DNA of 11,423 bases from Trachipleistophora hominis (GCA_000316135.1 JH993981.1:70372-81794); one strand, 5' to 3'. Shown: positions 1 to 8,046, counted from the stretch's first letter. Translations and numbers: made by a program. The notes: generated by a model from the letters alone, not told the origin.

Positions 1-22
1 TAAGCAGGCTATGGTATGTTAA

Positions 23-79
23 CTCACCAGGAAAACTATATGTTATAAGCATTGTATAGGTGGTGAAGGTTTTAATTAA
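23..79 (+). repeat. possible relic of dispersed coding repeat (copy 1, truncated by window edge)
   Basis: Read forward, this stretch encodes LTRKTICYKHCIGGEGFN and then a stop. It shares the ten bases CACCAGGAAA with the clearer copy at 11087-11167 read on its minus strand. The peptide pattern T-R-K followed by a cysteine matches that copy (RTRKVC) and the one at 2426-2524 (RTRRVC). Similarity upstream of the shared 10-mer is weak. The copy would lie opposite in orientation to the others and run off the left edge of the window. It is probably a decayed transposase fragment. Confidence 0.3.
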
Positions 80-1236
80 ATGCGTTTTTGAAATGAAAAA
101 TTGGTTGATTTCTCTATTAAGCCACTCAATTTAGTTTGAAAAATGAATTGAAATCCTTTTTGATCATCTTTCCTTCAATTATACCTTTTTTAATTATGAA
201 ATGAGGATGTGGAAAGTAGTAATTTCATCAAAATATTGACGATTAAGAATTAATGAACTACAATCTGTGTTATTTCAATGAAAATTTATTGGCACCAATT
301 GTATTCAGGTATTATTTAATAGATCATAGTAGAACGTGTTAAAAGTATTGTAAATAATGTTAAGTGATTTAATATGATAATTTCAATATGATAGTACCTT
401 AAATTAAGTCTTCATTTTAATGATTGATATACAACATTATCTAATTGATACGTTTTTTGTGTTATAATTTGCAATTATTTAACAATGAAAATAAACGATG
501 AATTTCATTTTTGTTGCCAAACCTAGAATATATTTTACGTATGTCACCTGTATAGAATAAAACTATTGTATATGCCGTTAATTTCTTAATTTTATATTAA
601 ATATCAGAATTATACGATGTTCTACAACTACTTTCATAGCCATATTTTAAAATCATTTCGATTCTCATGTGAAATTCAAATAATAATATGAAATATTTAC
701 TTACACATTGATGTAAGGTATTATAATTAAAAAATCTAAGAACTTGAACATCATTTCTACCGGTTAAATCAAATCAGGCATAACTAATATAGTTTTATGG
801 AAAAATATTAAGAATTTGCTACTTCTAGTCTTTGTATACAGAAAATTTATTACAAAGGATTATTAACTTGTTGATTTTTGCTTTGTGATAGAGAAGATGG
901 CCTCTCAAAAAAACTTTTTTGCATTTGGTTTACACCATATTAGGCATCTTAAACTCGGTAATTTATCATTTAAAATTATAATTTATTCGAATCATACAAA
1001 TTTATCATGTTGATACACATTTTATTAAATATACAAATACTATTGTTCTAATCCCGATGGAAGTGTATAAATATATTCAATGATGGTAGTTAACAACAAG
1101 TAAAACAAATCATAAAATACCACAGATATTGCACTAATCTTCAAATACCGAATTTTGATACTAATTAATCACGTACATTAAAATTGTTGGTGATAGATTG
1201 ACGATAAATATAAAAGCAAAGAGGTACACGAGCACA
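80..1236. other. AT-rich gene-free spacer
   Basis: All frames are broken frequently by stops and I see no convincing gene, tRNA, rRNA or ordered repeat. The stretch must contain the promoter of the protease gene that follows, but I cannot single out an element with confidence. Confidence 0.6.
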
Positions 1237-1239
1237 CCC
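1237..1239 (+). promoter_or_regulatory. CCC start-proximal motif
   Basis: The bases CCC directly abut the ATG at 1240 (context ACACCCATG). A CCC-like or GGG-like motif just before the start codon is a described feature of microsporidian genes. It supports this ATG as the true start; the open frame extends upstream only through non-ATG codons. Confidence 0.5.
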
Positions 1240-2271
1240 ATGTTAACAAATACCTCATTATTTCACTTGTTATACGTATTAGTATGTTGTGATGTACAAT
1301 ATATGCTCGATAAAAAAAATAAACCAAAAATGGATAAGGAAGGAAGATTTATTCCAAAGTTATTTTATAATGACACACAATTCGATGATTATTCGTGCTA
1401 TAGTTCAATGGATAATTTCATGTTTAAAGCACCAGCATGCATTTATCAGAGTACTTCTTTTTCAAGAAATAATTATAAGGATCTAATTGCATTCTCAGAA
1501 CAAACTATATATAATATAGAAAATAACCTGCCTGTACTATACAGCAGGCATGTAATAGAAAAAATACGTAGAAACCCGGAATGTGGACTGGTAAACTTCA
1601 ATGCACACTGCTATATCAACGCAGTTGTACAAATTTTATTTTCATCCCAAAAATTCGTAAAATGTATGCAGGCTAATGCAAAAAAGTGTAAAATTTTACA
1701 TCTATTAAATGAACTGTACATGAAGATGAAAAACCATATGCTTGTAAGTCCTCTCTCCACGTATCTCAAAATATCCGAGCAATGTAATATTCTCTTTAAC
1801 GTGTACGAGCGGAGTGGTTACAGTTCAGACGTGATATGTACGATATCAAAGAACTTAGAGAATCACTCCATACGTATAATGAGCATTAAAGCAAACCAGG
1901 AATGTTTCTGGAAGTATCCTTTGTTGGATATCGTGGACGACGGCAACGTACAAGAACGAATAAACAAACTCTTGGAACGCAAACCAAATATAAAGTTTGG
2001 AGAGATCATAGTTTTCACTGGTTTTCTCACAGATAATATGTTAAGGTGTCATATTACCGATTGTAACGTTATAACTATAAAAAATGTACGATATAAGCTA
2101 TTGGGTATATTGGAACGAGTGCTCAATAATTTTAACGGGTATCATATAATAGCTTTCGCTAAACGAAATAACGAGTGGTTCATGTTTAATGACGAGTGCG
2201 TTTTGAAGATTAACGCGAATGAAGTTCTGGAAAACAAAGAAACGTACTACATATTTTATGAAATAATTTAA
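1240..2271 (+). CDS. ubiquitin-specific protease (USP/UCH, peptidase C19), probably secreted
   Basis: This is a 343-residue deubiquitinase-like protein, expected to cleave the bond after the C-terminal glycine of ubiquitin. The Cys box GLVNFNAHCYINAVVQILF lies at residues 116-134. It holds the nucleophile Cys124 and an Asn five residues before it, where the family's oxyanion-hole Asn sits. The His box GYHIIAFAKRNNEWFMFND at 300-318 supplies His302 and Asp318, so the triad is complete. In the Cys box the usual GNTCY or GATCY is NAHCY. The middle of the domain is short and lacks the zinc-binding CxxC pairs of larger USPs. The N-terminus, with core LFHLLYVLVCC, reads as a signal peptide or anchor; about 95 residues of unassigned sequence separate it from the catalytic domain. 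The start was chosen at the only ATG, which abuts a CCC motif. Family membership is seen in the sequence; export and a host target are inference. Confidence 0.8.
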   Translation: MLTNTSLFHLLYVLVCCDVQYMLDKKNKPKMDKEGRFIPKLFYNDTQFDDYSCYSSMDNFMFKAPACIYQSTSFSRNNYKDLIAFSEQTIYNIENNLPVLYSRHVIEKIRRNPECGLVNFNAHCYINAVVQILFSSQKFVKCMQANAKKCKILHLLNELYMKMKNHMLVSPLSTYLKISEQCNILFNVYERSGYSSDVICTISKNLENHSIRIMSIKANQECFWKYPLLDIVDDGNVQERINKLLERKPNIKFGEIIVFTGFLTDNMLRCHITDCNVITIKNVRYKLLGILERVLNNFNGYHIIAFAKRNNEWFMFNDECVLKINANEVLENKETYYIFYEII

Positions 2272-2425
2272 AATTATATAAATGATAATTTTGGGATCTT
2301 TTATCTTTAAGTTATGAGGAATGTATCAATTACCCTTTAATGTACGTTAAAAACACGGATAACAAGCCTTGAGGAAGCGGATTTGTCTTTTTTGGTTTTT
2401 TTACCAAAAGTCTTTAATTATTATT

Positions 2426-2524
2426 TTACTCATCTGACCACCTCATGCACACTCTCCTGGTTCGATAGGGCCGATCACGATCATTGACCGTTGGTTCGTA
2501 GGATGACAAACCTTTACTAAACAT
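2426..2524 (-). repeat. relic of dispersed coding repeat (copy 2)
   Basis: The minus strand has a 32-codon open stretch containing SSYEPTVNDRDRPYRTRRVC, clearly richer in G+C than its surroundings. It matches the relic at 11087-11167 in both DNA and peptide: EPTV, then RTR-R/K-VC about ten residues later. In both copies stop codons fall 7 and 11 codons after the cysteine. Where the other copy has a second cysteine (CxxC), this one has tryptophan, a one-base change. The C-terminal cysteine-rich domain of piggyBac-type transposases has a comparable arrangement (an EP run, basic residues, CxxC), but that assignment is only a guess. Confidence 0.5.
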
Positions 2525-3186
2525 CAACCTACAATAAATTTTAGATATTGTTCTGAGCAACTACTTAGTTTGCTGGTTCTCCGGGTTTATCTCTATTCAA
2601 CATCATATTAAATGAGGTAATTCATTTACATCGCCCCTCATGAACATCTGTCCAAGGATAAAACAGTTTGCAATGATAACAGTCCATACTAAGTAGTAAA
2701 CACGCTTATTTTTCACCGATAGAAATATTTATAGACAGCTGCAATTCACAACCAAGAGGTACTCATGATGAGGAGATTATGTTATTTAATGTTAGCACCA
2801 ATCAGTAACATTCCAGTAATGGTATTTCGTGAACAATCATATAAACCAGGACATATGTAGTGATCTACATCGTGCCTATGTCATAATACATGGATGAAAA
2901 ATATGTTTTCATATCAAAAACAAACCATTGTAAATTCATCGAGTGTATTCTTGTAATACGGTGCAAATACTGTTGCGTAATTTGAGAGTGTGTTTAACAT
3001 TTTGAAATGCTAAGAAAGTTATAAAAATTTTTCTAATTTAAGCAAAGGCAGTTTAGTCACATTAACAATTTACATGCATTCATTCCGATGTGCAAATTTA
3101 GAAAAGTTAAGGCACTAATTTATATTTTTTCAATTTAATGAAATTACGTCACAAATATGACAAATAGGGATATAACATAAGCGTTT
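2525..3186. other. gene-free spacer between convergent genes
   Basis: The part from about 2525 to 2900 is less AT-rich than most spacers here and may be further decayed transposon sequence, since it lies upstream of the relic on the same strand. No frame stays open long enough to call. The remainder, up to the hexokinase stop, is ordinary AT-rich sequence. Both transcripts flanking this spacer end in it. Confidence 0.5.
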
Positions 3187-4038
3187 TTAATCAACCTGGA
3201 GAAGAATTCTAGCAATTCCGCGCAATGTAGCATCACAAATGCTCTCGAATGTGAAATGTTTATACTTATACGCCGTTGAATCAGCGCAAAGTCGTCGTAT
3301 CTCATCTATAAATATACGTCTATCATAATCTTGCTCAAAGACAGTGCCGTTCAGAACAATTTTGATCTTTGAATCTACTTCCTGAGCTTCAAGAATTCCA
3401 AAGACCATTGAGGCCAATATACGCATCGTACGCTTTTTTATACTCAGAATAACGTAGAACTCTTCTGTATAGTTACTGTTTCCAGGTGGGAGATCAAGGA
3501 GATGCACGATATCGTCGAGTGTGTAATTTTCTCGGTCAAACTGATCCTTAATAGCAAGATTAAACAATTTTACCAACTGATACCCGCCTAACATGCAGTC
3601 TAATGGCTTATATATTTTGTTACTCGATAGGATGTCCTCCTTTATTTTCATATCATAGATATTTTTTCTGAGATGCTCGCTGTCAAAAGACGCTATTTCT
3701 GTATTTATTATTTGGTTTTCGTAGAGTATTTTATCGTTAAATGCTATGTTTGTGCCCGTTCCGAGCACGATACCAATGTAGAATACATCGTCTGATCTAA
3801 CCGCGCTTGCCAATGTAGCTGTTGTATCATTTAGCAGTACCTTAATGTGAATATTGATATTGTATTTCTGGAATGCCTTTGTTGTATTTTCTACCAGCTC
3901 CTCCTTTTTAATATTAATCTTCTTGAAGGGGAAGTCTTTCCCTATTTCGCGTATGTATCCGTTATTTAGCGCAGAGTGTTGTATTGGATAAGAAATTGTC
4001 ATTCCAGCTGTCATATTGCTCATAAAATTCGTCATCAA
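3187..4038 (-). CDS. hexokinase, C-terminal part (frameshifted gene)
   Basis: This frame carries most of the hexokinase fold, for ATP-dependent phosphorylation of hexoses. It starts at a TTG and has no upstream ATG of its own, so it is the continuation of the frame at 4570-3962. Visible blocks, numbered from the TTG at 4038, are: GMTISYP at 12-18, the sugar-binding loop of the GFTFSFP type; NDTTATLAS at 70-78, with catalytic Asp71; GTGTNIAF at 93-100; INTEIASFDSEH at 111-122; and LGGYQLVKLF at 150-159. The C-terminal IVLNGTVFE and CDATLRGIARIL correspond to the VDGSLYE and DGSGKGAAL blocks of the family. At the position of the glucose-contacting Glu of the usual SGxYLGE motif there is Lys157, and the usual WTKGF is EIGKDF. 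The protein may therefore bind sugar differently or be losing function. Hexokinase identity is firm; activity is uncertain. Confidence 0.8.
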   Translation of the reverse strand: MMTNFMSNMTAGMTISYPIQHSALNNGYIREIGKDFPFKKINIKKEELVENTTKAFQKYNINIHIKVLLNDTTATLASAVRSDDVFYIGIVLGTGTNIAFNDKILYENQIINTEIASFDSEHLRKNIYDMKIKEDILSSNKIYKPLDCMLGGYQLVKLFNLAIKDQFDRENYTLDDIVHLLDLPPGNSNYTEEFYVILSIKKRTMRILASMVFGILEAQEVDSKIKIVLNGTVFEQDYDRRIFIDEIRRLCADSTAYKYKHFTFESICDATLRGIARILLQVD

Positions 4039-4570
4039 TCAGCCTGCTTAACGTTAAATTGCTTTTATCAATACAAACCGTTTTTTCTTTAAATTCTCCC
4101 ATCAAGAAATCTTGCGTTTTCGCAGCGATCCAGTCAAACATCGAAACGTTTGACAAACTCCCATCCTTAGAAATTTTGTACTTTTTAAGCTGAGTGTGTG
4201 ACACTATTTCATCGTTTCTGAGTTTATATACGCACAATTTCAGAAAACTACCGCCTAGATCGATTGCTAATACCTTCTTTTCCCTGTCGGATGGGCACAA
4301 CAGATTCACAGGTTTTGCGATCAGTGCACCGCCACAGCTTGGTTCAAACGTCTTCTCATGTTCAAGTAAGTTGCTAGATGAGTGAGATTTTTTGTCTATT
4401 CTGCTACTTTTGTTATTACTGCTCACATTGTGGATGTAAAGATGCGTGGGAAATAACATTTTTTCGTTTTTCACTCTTCTATTTTCTATAATTGTATCGC
4501 GAAACGAGTTTTTTAAGTTTTTCATGTCAGATAGCGAATAATAAAACGAGTTGTTTGAGTTCTCTTCCAT
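3962..4570 (-). CDS. hexokinase, N-terminal part (frameshifted gene)
   Basis: The frame encodes the start of a hexokinase. The phosphate-1 motif VLAIDLGGSFLKL lies near residue 105, with Ser and Phe-Leu-Lys where the family has TNFR. The preceding GGALIAKPVNLLCP fits the usual lead-in. MLFPTHLY near residue 38 resembles the family's MLPTYV, but about 55 extra, low-complexity, Ser- and Lys-rich residues separate it from the phosphate motif. The ATG at 4570 was chosen because the frame upstream opens only at a GTG; CCCC lies 14 bases before it. No signal peptide is visible. After the codons for DEFY the frame leaves hexokinase similarity and stops at 3964-3962, while the next block continues in the overlapping frame. 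One surplus base would explain this; the AAAA run at 4024-4027 (TTTT in the gene) is the likeliest site. Sequencing error, pseudogenisation and programmed shifting cannot be told apart here. Confidence 0.75.
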   Translation of the reverse strand: MEENSNNSFYYSLSDMKNLKNSFRDTIIENRRVKNEKMLFPTHLYIHNVSSNNKSSRIDKKSHSSSNLLEHEKTFEPSCGGALIAKPVNLLCPSDREKKVLAIDLGGSFLKLCVYKLRNDEIVSHTQLKKYKISKDGSLSNVSMFDWIAAKTQDFLMGEFKEKTVCIDKSNLTLSRLIDDEFYEQYDSWNDNFLSNTTLCAK

Positions 4571-4790
4571 CCAAATATAAATATGGGGATCCACTAACCG
4601 AATATCTCTTTTGTGTTTTCAGCTCCTTAAAAAGGACCAATCAAAAAAATGGTCATGTTAAAACACAGTCATAGATTAGGAGTATGTTTATCAATGTCAA
4701 AGCTTCTGAATGTCAATTTTTATTTTTTCATTAAAAGAATATTTAATTACGTTGTAAATCATTATATTTGAGACAAACACACGTACTACA

Positions 4791-4847
4791 AACTCGGAAC
4801 CAACCACGGAGATCACTATATATGCACTTTCGAATTTGTGCTATCAA
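4791..4847 (+). repeat. weak candidate copy of dispersed coding repeat (copy 3)
   Basis: The forward strand reads NSEPTTEITIYALSNLCYQ before a stop. It shares the eight bases GAACCAAC, followed closely by a GAGA-C-AC block, with the copy at 11087-11167 read on its minus strand. The basic RTR segment is not recognisable. This is the least certain member of the set. Confidence 0.2.
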
Positions 4848-5147
4848 TGATGCGTATATTAATTATAAGCAAAGAGTTTGTTTACTTATAACAACAAATA
4901 ATTAATTTCATACCTTATTGATCACCTATAATTTCCAGTAGATTTGGTTTTTTATCCAATTAAGTAAAAGCTGCAAATACCACCGTTGATGTATTTCACT
5001 GTATTCATAATCCTATAAAATAACGAAAAATACGTAATATCATTTCATAATGATAAAAAACAAGTCGAAAGTTGATTGATCGGGAAAGAAAAATAAAAAA
5101 ATTATTTCGCTTTTTGATTATAAATATCAAGTTAAATGTTGTTATGA

Positions 5148-5258
5148 AATTTCGGTGTTAGGAAACTCACTCAGCAGTCATTTACCGAGGATATTTGCAA
5201 AGATATCCATGCTGACTGGAAACGTATTTTGAACTCTATTGAAAAATGCTGGACTAAA
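5148..5258 (+). pseudogene. possible transposase relic, C-terminal-like segment
   Basis: This is a 37-codon open stretch without an ATG. It contains EDICKDIHADWKRILNSIEK, a helical pattern with a central tryptophan. It resembles the region after the catalytic domain in Tc1/mariner transposases, where acidic and basic residues flank W-x-x-I. Open runs of this length also occur by chance in such AT-rich DNA, so this rests on composition and pattern alone. It stands near a second transposase-like fragment at 5294-5374, but in the wrong order for a single intact element. Confidence 0.25.
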
Positions 5259-5293
5259 TGAAACGGATGAAAGAAGATAAAGACTGAGTGTAA

Positions 5294-5374
5294 TTAAGGA
5301 GTATATTAGCAAAAACACATCAAGTAATGCCTCCATTTTATCAACAAAATAGCACAGCTAGTGCAGGACCAATT
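5294..5374 (+). pseudogene. possible Tc1/mariner transposase relic, third catalytic block
   Basis: The 27-codon open stretch includes VMPPFYQQNSTASAGPI. The core YQQNSTASA parallels the FQQDNAPAHTA block that carries a catalytic Asp in Tc1/mariner DDE transposases; the Asp itself is missing here. The preceding ILAKTHQVMPP would fit the stretch before that block. Frames break on both sides. The match is short and judged by eye. Confidence 0.3.
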
Positions 5375-6558
5375 TAAATGACACCAGGTATCAAAAATTT
5401 TCGTGATATTCCGAGTTAAACAGGAACACTTTTCATATGATTGCAACCATTTATATGTTTGAATATAAAAATTTACTTGCAAATACGTAACTATAAACTT
5501 GTAATTCAAATAAAATAGTGATTTTATTTTTCTATTATTCGTAACAGCGCAGCATTAGGAATTATTTTTTCTCATCTTTTAGTAGTACCATATTTTATTC
5601 TGTGTTGCCATACATAACCATTGATATATGTTATTGAAAACTTATATGTTCAAATACAAGTATTACCAACTAATTTTTGTAACTCGTGAACTTTGTGATC
5701 AAAGCAGTTTATTCATGATTAATATTGGTATATACAGTAATAAAATTCTTTTATTTTAAGTTAACAGGCTTCATCAACATAACTACAATTAAAAATAGAA
5801 TATACCAAATCTGGCCATATAAAAAAATAATACTATATTATTTGGTAAACCAATTTTATTTTTTGGAAAACTACTATTTTACTTTTATTATTTTTACCTT
5901 CTAAAAGTTATCTCTTATAGCTTAATGATTCACCACATCATGGAGACAAGCTTATTTTTATAGTTATTTGAAGAATTCAAGGCATTGGTCATCCTTTTGA
6001 TTTTTATTTGTATACAAAAGAACTTAATTCAAGGAATTCATTCAATTATTAATGTAAAAAAGGGACCAGTTTTATGTCAATATCGAAGTACGGCGAGACG
6101 TTCATAGTCCGACATGAAAACTTGTTCTTTTTTGTTTACAGTATAAAATAAACATTTAATTAATTGATTTAAAACAAATGATTTATTATCCTTCGACATA
6201 ATCTTCATATTTGCCTTTTTTGGTTGTAAACTCAGAGAGCAACTATTATTTCAAGGTAAATTTTGATACACGAATAAATTTATTCTCTTACTATCAAATA
6301 AATTAAATGCATTTGAATTACTTGTTTTATGACCAAATTATAAGTGCAAAAAAGCAAGCATACGCAAATTGATTCAAATATTATGTTATGAACGGTAAAT
6401 AAGAAGTTTTATTCTTTAATAGCTCACTATAATTCTCTATAGCATTCGACTATTTATGCGACTAGTAGAAACTACTATATTTTGAATATTTTAAACAGTA
6501 ACACTTTAAAATAATTAAATTCAATTATAAAAGTAGATACTATATTCATATTATACAG
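5375..6558. other. AT-rich gene desert
   Basis: No gene, RNA gene or clear mobile element is visible. The only item worth noting is a short recurring GC-rich motif, described separately at 5546-5553. Homopolymer A and T runs are frequent and stops are dense in all frames. Confidence 0.6.
5546..5553 (-). repeat. GCTGCGCT spacer motif, copy 1
   Basis: The minus strand reads GCTGCGCT. The same GC-rich eight bases occur in two other spacers of the window, where the identity is longer (13 bases). Flanking similarity here is slight. Confidence 0.3.
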
Positions 6559-6571
6559 ATTAGCTGCGCTA
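6559..6571 (+). repeat. ATTAGCTGCGCTA spacer motif, copy 2
   Basis: These 13 bases recur exactly at 10627-10639 in the same orientation. The bases after both copies remain partly alike, including a shared AAACGAA. The core TAGC-TGC-GCTA can form a four-base-pair hairpin. It may be a fragment of a dispersed repeat or a protein-binding site. Confidence 0.45.
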
Positions 6572-6699
6572 TTCCACTTATAAAACGAAGAATATATTAA
6601 TATATACTTGATTTGGTCTATATTTAGCTCTTAATTGTGTTTACAGCAGTTGTTTTAGCGTAATCTGCGTTTTTCAATAAGAGTGAAAAAAGAATTTGA

Positions 6700-6816
6700 G
6701 ATAAAGACCGGTGGCTATGGATTGTCCAAGCAGATCAAAAGAGTGCGTGTAAAGTGATGAGGTAGATAGCCAAACGCACTTTTAAAAAAAATTACAAAAA
6801 AAATCACAACAGGATC
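6700..6816 (+). pseudogene. possible Tc1/mariner transposase relic, DNA-binding (HTH) segment
   Basis: The frame reads DKDRWLWIVQADQKSACKVM, then a TAG at 6763-6765, then IAKRTFKKNYKKN. The order (an acidic-basic DR start, a hydrophobic helix, a Q/K-SA stretch, and an RTF block) is that of the second helix-turn-helix of Tc1/mariner transposases, whose recognition helix often reads vSxRTvxRxL. The stretch is richer in G+C than the surrounding desert. No catalytic part follows in frame. The call rests on pattern only. Confidence 0.33.
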
Positions 6817-6875
6817 TGATATCTTCACTAAAAACCTTTTATAAAAGATTGCAGTGGTAGTTTTAGAATATGATA

Positions 6876-6890
6876 AGTGTCTAGACACAT
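6876..6890 (+). repeat. AGTGTC-TAGACACAT inverted-repeat motif, copy 1
   Basis: Bases 6877-6888 form the perfect 12-base palindrome GTGTCTAGACAC. The same half-sites, AGTGTC and TAGACACAT, recur at 10423-10441 with four bases (AGTT) inserted between them. Confidence 0.4.
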
Positions 6891-7015
6891 ATAAATTTTT
6901 ATTTATTCTTCAAACGTTAATGAAAATTTCATCGATTTTTTTCTTGGCAGAGTAATTAGCTTGTGAATTGTCATTTTCACGAAAGTTCATCGATTACTCT
7001 TCAAAATCTCATACG

Positions 7016-7105
7016 TTATACAAGTTCTCCTGCGCGTTGAACGTCTATCGCGATATTTTCAGCCTTTGGTTCATAATTACATATGATTTTTTCATTAACA
7101 TCCAT
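7016..7105 (-). repeat. relic of dispersed coding repeat (copy 4)
   Basis: The minus strand has a 29-codon ATG-initiated frame containing NYEPKAENIAIDVQRAGELV. It aligns with the copy at 11087-11167: both carry ATGAACCAA, then a gap-free stretch with EP and QR at equivalent positions, then a CGC-AGGA-A block. A single missing base near 7033 moves the expected RTR-R-xC segment into the next frame, where it reads RRTCITYEIL. This copy is thus broken by a frameshift. Confidence 0.45.
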
Positions 7106-7485
7106 GATAATAATGTCTATTATGGTAGTAAAATTAAATAATTTATTATAATCTCATAAAAGCATATTTCGATGATGGTATTGGGGAAAATTGTACGAGA
7201 GCTAAATTGCATATCAGGTGATAAACGAGTTATGTCCAATAGAAAAAGCTTGTCATAATTTGTGTCGCACAAATTATTTCTAAAAATTGTTGTTTAATGT
7301 ATATTTAATGTAAATTTCGATTCGAAGCCAAATATTTCCCTATGTGCATTCTGGTTATCAAATTTGAAATTGTAATTTACCAAATCTAAGCAATTTACTT
7401 TTTTATAATTAATATAATTCATCGACATTTTAGGAATATTAATCACAATAAAAATGGTTTGATTTCTTTAATCATCGCATAAAAA

Positions 7486-8046
7486 ATGGAGAATACAACA
7501 ACTTTGCTAAGTGAATCATATACGCAACTAGTGAACACGAGTGCTGTTCCCGCCAATGAGCAGGTACAGTATATACAAAGTGAAATCGCCAGTTTTTTCG
7601 AAACTAATTTTTTCTCCGTGTTGATTTTTATACCATATTTCATACTCGGCTTTTTATGTTTTGGCATCGCCCATCGGTTTTTTAACTACATAACTACCAA
7701 ATACATTAATTTCCGCAAACCAGCAAGTGCTAGTTATTCTAGTCCGTCAGCCTTAAATGAGAATGTTATAAATGATTCTTTGGATAGCGAGCACATCTTT
7801 ATAAGTAGAGCGATAGGACCATGCAACCATAGCACTATGGAAAATGGCTTGTTAGTTGAATCCTTGCAGAATAATAATGAAACAAATGAGAATGAAAACA
7901 GAGATCCTCCGCTATATACGGCAGATGCCCAATGCTTTGAGCAAATTAACCAGCTACCATTATTTAAAATTGTTACACTACCAGATTATGATGAAGCCGC
8001 ATATCCACAGCAACCACCTCCACCTTATTCACCGGCTAGTCGTTAA
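7486..8046 (+). CDS. single-pass membrane protein with PPxY/LPxY tail (candidate ubiquitin-ligase adaptor)
   Basis: This is a 186-residue protein of no family I recognise. A polar N-terminus of about 41 residues precedes one hydrophobic segment, roughly 42-62, of type FFSVLIFIPYFILGFLCFGI. Basic residues follow it (HRFFNYITTKYINFRK), so the C-terminal tail of about 120 residues should face the cytosol. The tail is polar and Asn-rich and carries PPLY at 141-144, LPDY at 165-168 and PPPY at 178-181, the last six residues from the end. PPxY and LPxY bind WW domains, notably those of NEDD4/Rsp5-type HECT ubiquitin ligases; yeast Rsp5 adaptors such as Bsd2 and Ssh4 combine membrane segments with such motifs. 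A role as adaptor or ligase substrate is inference. The ATG at 7486 was chosen because the nearest upstream ATG, at 7454, runs into TGA after one more codon. No CCC motif is present. Confidence 0.65.
   Translation: MENTTTLLSESYTQLVNTSAVPANEQVQYIQSEIASFFETNFFSVLIFIPYFILGFLCFGIAHRFFNYITTKYINFRKPASASYSSPSALNENVINDSLDSEHIFISRAIGPCNHSTMENGLLVESLQNNNETNENENRDPPLYTADAQCFEQINQLPLFKIVTLPDYDEAAYPQQPPPPYSPASR

Noticed and set aside
1289..1486. Open frame inside the USP gene, other frame
   Set aside because: Lies wholly within the strongly supported protease frame and has no recognisable features.
2459..2469. GGTTCGATAGG, resembling a tRNA B box
   Set aside because: The stem bases do not pair as a T arm, no cloverleaf can be drawn, and the stretch is better explained as the coding relic on the other strand.
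2622..2687. A 21-codon minus-strand frame with a C-x2-C-x9-H-x3-C pattern, zinc-finger-like
   Set aside because: Too short to judge, spacing is not a standard finger, and no supporting sequence lies around it; possibly part of the nearby relic.
4194..4674. Two plus-strand open frames opposite the hexokinase N-terminal part
   Set aside because: Antisense shadows: no domain features, and the minus-strand frame carries the hexokinase motif.
4995..5020. HNPIK in the plus strand, recalling the LNPIE of Tc1 transposases
   Set aside because: Five residues only, in a frame that closes at once and is not in register with the nearby fragments.
5306..5509. Minus-strand frame of 67 codons
   Set aside because: It starts at TTG with no ATG near its start, and its composition is that of spacer; the plus strand here looks more like a transposase relic.
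7443..7667. Minus-strand hydrophobic frame opposite the PPxY protein
   Set aside because: Antisense of the transmembrane segment, which readily gives a hydrophobic mirror frame.
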